Assembly: GCA_937911505.1 (NCBI GenBank)
Contig: CALEMF010000091.1
Location: forward strand, 52,738-116,737
Source: an uncultured Cytophagales bacterium
GTDB lineage: Bacteria; Bacteroidota; Bacteroidia; Cytophagales; Thermonemataceae
Length of the DNA: 64,000 nucleotides
Reading direction: 5' to 3'
Under the pieces are notes generated by a model that worked only from the letters and a program-made list of their open reading frames with translations, had not been told where the DNA came from and ran no database searches. Positions within the stretch are counted from its first letter, which is position 1, and the number at the start of each line of letters is the position of its first letter. Made by a program: the position numbers and the translations under genes. This document shows, one piece after another, positions 47,301 to 53,827 of the stretch.

Positions 47301-47874
47301 CCAACGGGGCGAACAAAAACAATTACTCACCGATGGTTTTGAGACACGCGATCAAGAAGAATGGCAGCTCAACACCCGCCTTAATTTATTACAGTACTGG
47401 AACTTACAGATTACTGCCAGCCAAAACGAGCTCAGCAATAGTTCCGATTTTTTACTTAATAGAAACTATGATTTAGAAAGTTATACGATTAGTCCCTCGC
47501 TTTCTTTCCAGCCCCAAAGTGACTTCAGGATTACCGCCTCTTATTTATATGCAGACAAAAAGAACCTCGCTGAAACGGGTGAAACCGCTTTATGGAACCA
47601 ATGGGGGCTTGAAGTACGTTGGAACAGGCTTTCTAAGAGGAATTTAATTGGTAGTTTCCGGTATATAAATATCGACTACGAAGGAGACCCTAATACGCCT
47701 GTGGGTTATGAATTGCTAGAAGCTTTACAGAATGGGGTCAATCTTACTTGGTCACTCAATTGGCAGCAACGCTTAGCGAATGGCTTACAACTCAACCTTA
47801 ATTACGAAGGAAGGCGCTCGCCTGAGCAACCCATCGTACATATCGGGCGTATGCAAGTAGCAGTTTTATTTTAA
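44347..47874 (+). CDS. Very large outer-membrane beta-barrel-like protein coupled to the kinase gene
   Basis: A 1175-residue protein beginning at TTG 44347 inside the kinase stop region, with a signal peptide cleaved near PLQAQERC. The first 170 residues contain YQTLSFPLTQVKSR and GNITRGISFGNQQNVFVNSA. Hundreds of residues of strand-like sequence follow, with repeated aromatic-rich ends (RIRVDFEYSERNYSRVNAYA, RITASYLYADKK). The C-terminus (HIGRMQVAVLF) is a typical last barrel strand. It resembles long SprA-like or unknown Bacteroidota outer-membrane proteins, but I cannot name the family. Overlap with the kinase gene implies coexpression. Confidence 0.8.
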   Translation: MNKLLTIKVYLGCNYLLRFVFAGFLLAFLLEASPLQAQERCRWIRTSAIAAPLDTLPVLPQSLRVQTDGVEVIYDAPTQQVRFKSTQGTLPDSIFVCYQTLSFPLTQVKSRRDPTKIDSSGFFADVNQEASLLNQSQGEREEIFSTDNIQKTGNITRGISFGNQQNVFVNSALNLQLEGQLSDEIRITAAISDQNVPFQPEGNTQQLQEFDRIYVQLQSKKTTFIVGDILMQNPASEFLRFYKNVQGGQIKVNYQPIDSLSQATSEAGVALAKGKFASTAITPIESVQGPYRLQGPNQERFIIIIANSEQVYIDGKLLQRGFNFDYVIDYNNAEITFNPNIVITQFTRIRVDFEYSERNYSRVNAYASHRQSFEKFDLFANYYSEADNPRRPLLLELSNENREELSLIGDNLEEAFINSVDSVGFIENTILYRRTDTTTVNGTFTDVYVYSTNPQEAFFQLNFTEVGFNSGNYILLENNINGRVFQWVAPVNGVPQGNFEPVQAVPTPTRRQMITAGGNYRLSEQLHFFAEAAFSERDLNRYSTLDDEDNNGFAYKVGVRLQDKNSFLPKYKWRGGADYEFNDRFFTPIDRYRSIEFNRDWNIPLDTLVETTGFNEHIANFNIGLQKDVQNQIDYRFTYRNRGTQADGWQQTLRVYQQISKLRLRTDAFWMQNQQTDPLLENRPQTADWQRFSADIAYTHPSFIPGYVYSFDRNSVRLTDTDSVTFSAMNFEEHKFYFQSGDSLSTQISLDYAIRFDNLPVEGSLERATEAQTTNVRISRAWDNRHQLALLGTYRQIQNRLATTNQNFEENLMTRLDWNSIFLGKAIRSELVFLTTTGRELRREFTYIQVATGEGTHTWRDDNGDGTQQLEEFYLAINTDEKNYIKVFTPTDEYIVAFSNDFNYRLNLQAPLSWRDQGFLKKAFSKFSSTSSIVIRKKITDDDITSRFNPFEAVEDSLLLSTQQSIRSVLFFNRSNPQYGWDIGYQRGEQKQLLTDGFETRDQEEWQLNTRLNLLQYWNLQITASQNELSNSSDFLLNRNYDLESYTISPSLSFQPQSDFRITASYLYADKKNLAETGETALWNQWGLEVRWNRLSKRNLIGSFRYINIDYEGDPNTPVGYELLEALQNGVNLTWSLNWQQRLANGLQLNLNYEGRRSPEQPIVHIGRMQVAVLF

Positions 47875-48170
47875 TGTTGTGCGTAACTAGATTTAGGCTT
47901 ACTTTTGTAAAGTACTTACAAAAAAATTTGCGGTAAATACAATCATCTTTAAACGGCTCTTTGCGTCGACCACCTATTTATGAACCAAAAGTACACTCAA
48001 AAGGCATATCTAAAAGTCTCTATTTAGGGCTTAATCTATTGATTATCAGCGCTGCGTCGATCCCAAGGGGAAATCGTATTACTGGAGGTCGACGCAACCG
48101 CTATGTAACTCTCAAGAAAAATACTTGCTTTAAAGCCTAAAATCGGCTACTTTGAGTATTAAATAAACGG
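47875..48170 (+). promoter_or_regulatory. CRISPR leader with two promoter candidates and an inverted-repeat trio
   Basis: This 296-base AT-rich, non-coding stretch precedes the first repeat on the side of the intact repeats, as expected for a leader. Two promoters fit the Bacteroidota form: a distal exact one (TTG 47877-47879, 20 bases, TACTTTTG 47900-47907) and a proximal one-base-short one (TTG 48125-48127, 20 bases, TACTTTG 48148-48154) that would start transcription about 10 bases before repeat 1. TTGCGTCGACC (47961-47971) is repeated inverted at 48087-48097, and its core TGCGTCGA occurs again at 48053-48060. A short hairpin (TTTTGTAA/TTACAAAA) lies at 47903-47923. Confidence 0.6.
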
Positions 48171-49374
48171 CTTTTAATCGCACCATAAGGAATTGAAATT
48201 ACAAGCAAACGCCGTTAAACTGAATATCGCTTGGGCTTTTAATCGCACCATAAGGAATTGAAATTTTGCATTTTGGTTGTGAGAGTAGTTAGCTCTCCGT
48301 CTTTTAATCGCACCATAAGGAATTGAAATCAAAGTGCGTGTAGAAGTTTCCCCTGACCTTACAGTACTTTTAATCGCACCATAAGGAATTGAAATCGAGT
48401 TTCAAGGTGACGGCACGCCAATTACGGGCATCTTTTAATCGCACCATAAGGAATTGAAATCTACAAAGGAGTAGTGTTTTTGTATTTTTACGATCACTTT
48501 TAATCGCACCATAAGGAATTGAAATGTATAGCAAAACGATCAATTTGCTTGATGGGAAACTTACTTTTAATCGCACCATAAGGAATTGAAATCTGCAAGC
48601 AGAACATTCGAGCTCACGAACGTGAAGGACTTTTAATCGCACCATAAGGAATTGAAATTAGGCATTAACAACTTAGATGAAGGGATAAATACTGTCTTTT
48701 AATCGCACCATAAGGAAATGAAATGAAGTAAAGAAGAAAGCATACGAGCCAATGATGAACTCTTTTAATCGCACCATAAGGAATTGAAATAAGAAAGGTT
48801 ATAAGACAAGAAGCCTTACTCGCTGACTTTTAATCGCACCATAAGGAATTGAAATTCTGGCGACAATTATTAGCTACAATATTCAACACAAGCTTTTAAT
48901 CGCACCATAAGGAATTGAAATTTTTATCTGGAATTTAATTCCATATTTTTTTGGAACTTTTAATCGCACCATAAGGAATTGAAATACGTTGTCTGAGAGA
49001 TCAACGAACGTAGTAGTACGACTTTTAATCGCACCATAAGGAATTGAAATTTGTGAAAGCAAGAAACTTACTGATCTTGCTTTCAACTTTTAATCGCACC
49101 ATAAGGAATTGAAATTAATGTTCTCGCCATTGACGACGCTAGAGTATACCATCTTTTAATCGCACCATAAGGAATTGAAATTCAAATCTACCGTTCTGGG
49201 GAAGTAAACCAATATGGTCTTTTAATCGCACCATAGGGAATTGAAATTCAGAAAGTATAGCGTTCACCACGTCAAGTATAGCTCTTTTAATCGTACCATA
49301 GGGAATTGAAATTGATGTACGGAACACGAGTGCGGAGATATTTCTTCTTTTAATCGTACCATAAGGAATGAAGG
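48171..49374 (+). CRISPR. CRISPR array, 19 repeats and 18 spacers
   Basis: A 29-base repeat starts CTTTTAATCG and ends GGAATTGAAAT. Fifteen copies are identical. Copy 9 (48696) has one change. Copies 17 (49219) and 18 (49284) carry one and two changes, and the final copy (49347) is degenerate and truncated. Spacers are 34-38 bases, mostly 36-37, with no duplicates. The 3' end ATTGAAAT is the 8-base handle expected from Cas6 cleavage in type I-B or type III systems, and decay at the right end puts the leader on the left, so crRNA is read from the plus strand. No cas gene occurs anywhere in the window; the effector must be elsewhere or lost. Confidence 0.98.
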
Positions 49375-49375
49375 C

Positions 49376-49447
49376 TACTACTTTCAGTCCTTCAACCCCT
49401 CAATCCCTCAATCTTTTTTCACTCATTCTCACAATCACTCATTCACT
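49376..49447. repeat. Low-complexity octamer-like tract after the CRISPR array
   Basis: Read on the minus strand, the part next to the array contains GATTGAGG twice in tandem, then GGTTGAAG and GACTGAAA, i.e. four 8-base units, followed by looser GAATGAGTGA-type repetitions. It separates the degenerate last CRISPR repeat from the lipoprotein gene. No gene or terminator is visible in it. Confidence 0.45.
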
Positions 49448-49505
49448 TCTCCATACTTTTTCTTACTTTACTTCGTTCTGGTAAAAACTTTTAATATTAT
49501 TAACT

Positions 49506-50147
49506 ATGAAAAAAATGAATAGGTGGCACTTCCTCTTGGTCTTAGCACTACAAGGAAGCTTCTCTTGTACTGAACGTACCGAACAGGCCAGTGAAATTCC
49601 TGAAGTACTTACAGAAGAAAGCGACTATGGGAGCCTACTCCCCTCTAAACGTTATAAAGAAAATTTAGTCGCGAAGCTTTATAAAGAGGCGCTAGAAAAA
49701 GACCCTCAACTACAAGACATTGAAGCCGACGCTGAAACGCTCAGAGAAGCAACCTCAGACGCACTAGCTGATTACCAAAAATATACTTCCCTTAATGAGC
49801 GATACTGGGAAGGAGCAGATCGTTACCTACAACAAATACAAGACTCTAGTCTGAGAATGACTGTCGCCACTACACTAGAAGAGGCGCGCACACTTTACGA
49901 ACAGAAAATATCAAGCGGCCACCAGCAAGCGAATACCATTTATATGCGACAGCGACAGTTGCAAGATCAGTTGGTACTCCTTAAACTAATGGCTACTTTA
50001 CCCATGATACAAAAATACCAGCAAAAGGAGCAGCCTTCTATGAAAGCCGCACAGCAAGTGAGCAAGCAGTATCAAGCATTAATGAAAAGGATAGCCGCTT
50101 ACAATAGTAAGCAAGTAAAGCAACTTGAGTTAAGTAGTATGAAGTAG
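49506..50147 (+). CDS. Unrecognised helical lipoprotein
   Basis: A 213-residue protein whose signal sequence ends in LQGSFSCTER, a lipobox. The mature part is almost wholly helical and Q/E/K-rich, with likely coiled-coil segments at residues 45-90, 110-150 and 160-205, and no enzyme motif. I do not recognise a family. It is the first gene after the CRISPR array and is probably unrelated to it. The last codons and the stop (50145-50147) lie inside a copy of the heptamer repeat, so the extreme C-terminus may have been set by insertion or expansion of that repeat. Confidence 0.65.
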   Translation: MKKMNRWHFLLVLALQGSFSCTERTEQASEIPEVLTEESDYGSLLPSKRYKENLVAKLYKEALEKDPQLQDIEADAETLREATSDALADYQKYTSLNERYWEGADRYLQQIQDSSLRMTVATTLEEARTLYEQKISSGHQQANTIYMRQRQLQDQLVLLKLMATLPMIQKYQQKEQPSMKAAQQVSKQYQALMKRIAAYNSKQVKQLELSSMK

Positions 50148-50168
50148 TGAGTACAAAGTAGTGAGTAT
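50130..50168. repeat. Heptamer tandem repeat, locus C
   Basis: Units GAAGTAG, TGAGTAC, AAAGTAG, TGAGTAT on the plus strand, preceded by a partial TTAAGTAGTAT. Same family as 372-410 and 38670-38711. It overlaps the 3' end of the lipoprotein gene. Confidence 0.6.
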
Positions 50169-50171
50169 CTT

Positions 50172-50289
50172 CTCGCGCGGGTGTCTTCGCCCGTGTGAGT
50201 CTATGAGGTGGGCCTATGACCCGTAGAGGGAGGTGTATTTCAGGCAAGATGCCTGATAGATAGCCGTCACTTAGCAGGAGCCAAGCGAC
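50172..50289. repeat. GC-rich cluster of three inverted repeats
   Basis: Three hairpins lie in 118 bases. (1) 50172-50199: a 12-bp stem with a TCTT loop, three of whose pairs are G-U if read on the plus strand. (2) 50241-50255: CAGGCA/TGCCTG around AGA. (3) 50266-50289: GTCACTTAGC against GCCAAGCGAC, which pairs fully (with two G-U) only on the minus strand. The segment is more GC-rich than its surroundings. The remainder of the 50290-50511 spacer is AT-rich with nothing recognised. It could be a REP/MITE-like element or a structured RNA. Confidence 0.5.
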
Positions 50290-50511
50290 AGCAGCAGTAA
50301 ATCGCCTAAAATCACCTACATGGCAAGAGGCTATCGTTGAGAGCCATCTTACATCTTTTAAAGTTTGGTCACTTCAAAAACACTCACTTTTCACTTCGAT
50401 AACACCTCATTAATTTCTAGCAACTTGAGTTACCTAGTAAATAGAGTTGGGTAAAATAGGCGTTCTATACGGCTAAGATCGCTGTAAAGTTATTATGAGC
50501 TTATGGAATAA

Positions 50512-51399
50512 TTACAGCCCTCTAAATAATACCGCTGATTCGAGGTAATGAGGAATGGCCACATTATGCCAGCCTAATGATGCTTCTATACTATGTTTAA
50601 GCGCCTCTGCCTGCTGTAATTCACCGTGTACAATGAACGTCTTTTTAGGCGCTTCTTTAAAGTTTTGGAGCCAGTTAAGTAATTCATCACAGTCTGCATG
50701 CGCAGAGAGTCCTTTGATGTAAGCCACATTGCATTTGACATTGACCCAAACCCCAAAAATCTTTATCATCTCTTCTTGGTCAATAATTCTTCTACCACGG
50801 GTGCCCTCTGGCTGAAAACCTACAAATACCAAGGTGTCGTTTTCACGAGGTAAGCGATTGTACAAATGATGTAGAATGCGCCCGCCAGTACACATACCAC
50901 TGGCTGAAATAATGATGGCATTGCGTTGAATATTGTTCAACGCCACCGACTGGTCTTGGCTGTTGAAATAGTGAATGTTTTTATGCTCAAACAAAGACCG
51001 ATTCCACACTTGATTAAGTTTATGGTATTTGAAGTGCTTTTTGTAGAGATCGGTTACGTTGATGGCCATAGGGCTATCTAAGTAGATGGGCACATCTGGA
51101 ATTTTCTCTTCGTCGATGAGTTTAGTTAAGTAATACAAGAGAGTTTGGGTACGTCCTACGCTGAAGGCTGGAATTAAGACACAACCTCTTTCTTCAAAGG
51201 TTTTATTGATAATTTTTGCCAATGACTTTCCTGGCTCATCCATGGGATTTTCTTTATTCCCGTAGGTAGATTCAACTAGTAGAATATCCGCTTCCTCTAT
51301 CGCTGTAGGATCGGGCATTACGGGCACATCGAAGCGCCCAATATCGCCTGAAAAGACGATCTTATTCTTGTCTTCTTTATTTCTCGCGTAAATATCCAC
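50512..51399 (-). pseudogene. C-terminal part of broken beta-CASP metallo-beta-lactamase RNA nuclease
   Basis: Continues the frame of the N-terminal piece after a TGA at 51430-51432. It contains motif 4 (FSGDIGRF), the beta-CASP region (LVESTYGNKE, VLIPAFSVGRTQTLLYYL), the block IIISASGMCTGGRILHHL, and the terminal LSAHADCDELLNWL and FIVHGELQQAEAL. These are the conserved motifs of the CPSF/YSH1-like bacterial nuclease group. The codon five places after the stop is CTC (Leu, 51418-51420), where the family motif AGHILG requires the zinc-binding His. Two damaging changes so close together suggest an inactive gene. Confidence 0.82.
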
Positions 51400-51429
51400 T
51401 GAAGCGGCGCCGAGGATGAGTCCAGCTGG

Positions 51430-51906
51430 TCAGAAACATACTTCTATACGGTTATGAATAATGACCTTTTTATGCATCTCGCAGGGACGGAGATAGGGAA
51501 AAACGCTCTCTGCATCTTCTGTTCCATACAATGGCTGAGGCTTTTCGTGTTGCGAGTAGCCTTTTTTAGCAGCATAAGCAGCCTCTTCTTCTTGTAGTTT
51601 GGCGGAGTCGAGCAACATAATTTCAAGCAGATCAGCCGTCGGTGAGGTACAGAATACATCTCCTCGAAAACCCTCTTTGAAAAGCCTCGGTAAGTAACCA
51701 GAATGATCAATATGGGCGTGAGTAAGAATTACGTCGTCGATTTCAGCCGCTTCAATGGGAAAAGGCTCCCAATTACGGGTGCGTAATTCTTTTAATCCTT
51801 GGAAAAGACCACAGTCGATCAATACTTTATAATCGTCTATTTCTAGTAAGTATTTGGAACCTGTATCAGTACGAGCCCCTCCCAAAAACTTTATTCTTAT
51901 GTCCAT
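51430..51906 (-). pseudogene. N-terminal part of broken beta-CASP metallo-beta-lactamase RNA nuclease
   Basis: Starts MDIRIKFLGGARTDTGSKYL, the usual opening of the MBL-fold RNA-specificity exonuclease family, and carries LTHAHIDHSGYLP with the metal ligands H63, H65, D67 and H68. It ends after RIEVCF at an in-frame TGA (51430-51432), probably from TGG, and the family sequence continues in the same frame for a total of 465 codons (50512-51906). On its own this piece holds only half of the two-zinc site and should be inactive. It is the last gene downstream of the DUF763/glycosylase genes, 101 bases away. Confidence 0.82.
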
Positions 51907-52007
51907 ACAGTATGCTTATGTTGCCGCGAGCTTACGCGCGTTTAAGTACATAAGTTAGGAGGAAAAGTAACTTTTTACAATGTTTTGAGAGAAATTCATC
52001 CTGCTCT

Positions 52008-53219
52008 TTAGGATTCATCAAAAAGGCGTAATTGCTTAGATGATGGTTGCTTCACAAAGCCTTTGTTTGTTCTCCCACCGTATTGCCACGACTCTTTTTG
52101 TTCTTTTTCGATGAGCTTTTCAAGGTTATCCTCTGGCTGGAAGTTTTCCTCTGCCTTTTGGGCGATGGTCGTCAATTGTTGAATCGCTTTTTGTTTTTCT
52201 TTTTGCCCAATTTTAGCCAAATCTACCGCTTTTTTGAGCGTGCTTACGGTTTCGTCGTAAACGTAAGTAGGTACAGGAAAAGGACGGCTACGCTTTCCGC
52301 CGTGTGCAATAGAAAACCGAGCAGGATCAGAGAAACGCGAGGGCGTTCCGTGGATAACTTCACTTACCAATGTAAGCGATTGTAGCGTTCTAGGACCTAA
52401 GCCTTTAAGTAGTAATAATTCCTCAAAGTCATCTGTTTGGGTAGCTTGCGCTAACCATAAGATACTACCTAGTCTTTTTAAGTTTACATCTTTGGTTTTT
52501 ACCTTACAATATTGAGGAAGTTGCATTTGTTTGATCTCTCTCAATATCTTTTCAGGACTTTCTTGGGTGATGGCTAGAATGCCCTTTTGCGTAGCTTGGG
52601 CCTCACTAGCAACCAAATTGAGAATCTCTCCTTGATAGTTTCCACAAACAGCCGCGTGTGGCTCATTCACAAAAGAAGTAACTGCCTCAGCGTGCCAGTG
52701 GTAACGACGGGCACGTTTATCTTCAGGACGCATACCTTGTTGAATGACCACCCAATCGCCTTGGTCGCTTACGATAAAGTTATGTAAATAAAGTTGAAAT
52801 CCGTCTTGCAAGGCGGTATTGTCTACCTTGGCGGCTAGTTTACTACATCTTACTAAGTACTGTCCATCCAGCCCCGTCTGATCCGCTAGGTATAGCAGTT
52901 CAGCAGGAGTTTTGAGCGATTGTTTTCCTTTTCCTCCACAAACATACAAGCCTAGTTCTTTGACGTGGGGATTGATCGCCGCTTTCAGCGCACGGGTAAC
53001 AGCCGTCGTTACTCCAGAAGAGTTCCAGTCCATCCCAATGACTGCCCCAAAGCTTTGAAACCAAAAAGGGTCTGAAAGTTTGGTGAGTAGCATTTTATGA
53101 CCATACTCCGTAAGAATCGCCTCTACAATGGCAAGGCTGAGTCCTTTCATTCGTTCAAATAACCAGTGGGGAATGCTCCCTCCCATTAAGGCGAGATCTG
53201 CGGAACCTACTTGCTTCAT
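52008..53219 (-). CDS. DUF763 family protein
   Basis: A 403-residue protein opening with MKQVGSADLALMGGSIPHWL, matching the DUF763 start pattern (x-G-S-A-D-L-x-L-x-G-G). Also present are LYVCGGKGKQSLKTP, DGFQLYLHNFIVSDQGDWVVIQQGM and ARRYHWHAE. A helix-hairpin-helix-like segment (LLLKGLGPRTLQSLTLVSEV) sits at about residue 270, and a basic, glutamine-rich tail follows. DUF763 is best known from archaea and some bacteria and has no defined activity. The four-base overlap with a DNA glycosylase gene upstream suggests a role in nucleic-acid repair. Confidence 0.88.
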   Translation of the reverse strand: MKQVGSADLALMGGSIPHWLFERMKGLSLAIVEAILTEYGHKMLLTKLSDPFWFQSFGAVIGMDWNSSGVTTAVTRALKAAINPHVKELGLYVCGGKGKQSLKTPAELLYLADQTGLDGQYLVRCSKLAAKVDNTALQDGFQLYLHNFIVSDQGDWVVIQQGMRPEDKRARRYHWHAEAVTSFVNEPHAAVCGNYQGEILNLVASEAQATQKGILAITQESPEKILREIKQMQLPQYCKVKTKDVNLKRLGSILWLAQATQTDDFEELLLLKGLGPRTLQSLTLVSEVIHGTPSRFSDPARFSIAHGGKRSRPFPVPTYVYDETVSTLKKAVDLAKIGQKEKQKAIQQLTTIAQKAEENFQPEDNLEKLIEKEQKESWQYGGRTNKGFVKQPSSKQLRLFDES

Positions 53220-53815
53220 AAGGATTTATTTTTTCGTGCTTCTTTCCATGCTAACAAATATTTTACGGCAAATGATTGGTAGGGAAGCCACTTTTTAGTG
53301 AGGTTTTTAAGGGTCGTTTTCTTTACATCTTTAAGTGCGTACAAGTCTTGCGTAATTTGCTTTAGATGATAGTCATCATAAGGACATACGTTAGGTCTTT
53401 CAAGGGTATAAAGCAAAATCATATCGGCCGTCCAGCCGCCTATTCCTTTAATGCCTGTAAGTTGATTATGCACCGCAGCATCGTCCATAGTAGTCCAGTC
53501 TGGCTCATTTTCTTGAAAAAAATGTAAGGTATTGTGTATTGTTTCGTATTTTCTGGTAGAAAGTTTTACCTCTTTCAGGGCTTCTTCAAAAGTAGGGAAG
53601 TTAGTAGGTGTAAGTAAAGATAGGTTTACTGCGCCAAGCAGCTTCTCAAATAGTTTTTTTGTACTTCTGTAGTGAATCTGTTGTTCTACAATACAGCTCA
53701 TCAAATCGTGAAAAACGTTTCGTGTACTGACAACTTGTGGGAAGGCAACGGTTTCTATAACCATTTTCATTACCTCATCTTGTGTGGAGAGGTGTTGCTT
53801 AGCCAAATCAAGCAT
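53216..53815 (-). CDS. AlkA-like DNA-3-methyladenine glycosylase (HhH-GPD)
   Basis: A 199-residue helix-hairpin-helix glycosylase: LMSCIVEQQIHYRSTKKLF at the N-terminal half, the HhH motif LTGIKGIGGWTADMILLYTL, and the catalytic Asp region VCPYDDYHLKQI. The final segment KKWLPYQSFAVKYLLAWKEA is typical of the AlkA/MAG group. It removes alkylated bases from DNA. It lacks the N-terminal beta domain of E. coli AlkA, as many short bacterial MAG proteins do. It overlaps the DUF763 gene by four bases and follows a membrane-protein gene by 12 bases. Confidence 0.9.
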   Translation of the reverse strand: MLDLAKQHLSTQDEVMKMVIETVAFPQVVSTRNVFHDLMSCIVEQQIHYRSTKKLFEKLLGAVNLSLLTPTNFPTFEEALKEVKLSTRKYETIHNTLHFFQENEPDWTTMDDAAVHNQLTGIKGIGGWTADMILLYTLERPNVCPYDDYHLKQITQDLYALKDVKKTTLKNLTKKWLPYQSFAVKYLLAWKEARKNKSL

Positions 53816-53827
53816 ATGAATAAGTTT

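Noticed and set aside
48370..49327. Minus-strand open frames of 62-91 codons across the CRISPR array
   Set aside because: They are made of the repeat read backwards, giving recurrent peptides such as FQFLMVRLK and ISIPYGAIKS between unrelated spacers. They are not genes.
49376..49505. Small gene between the CRISPR array and the lipoprotein
   Set aside because: Only low-complexity repeats with no start codon plus coding pattern.
51430..51432. TGA in the nuclease gene as a selenocysteine codon
   Set aside because: The family has no Cys or Sec at this site, the codon is one step from TGG (Trp), and no SECIS-like hairpin or sel genes are seen.
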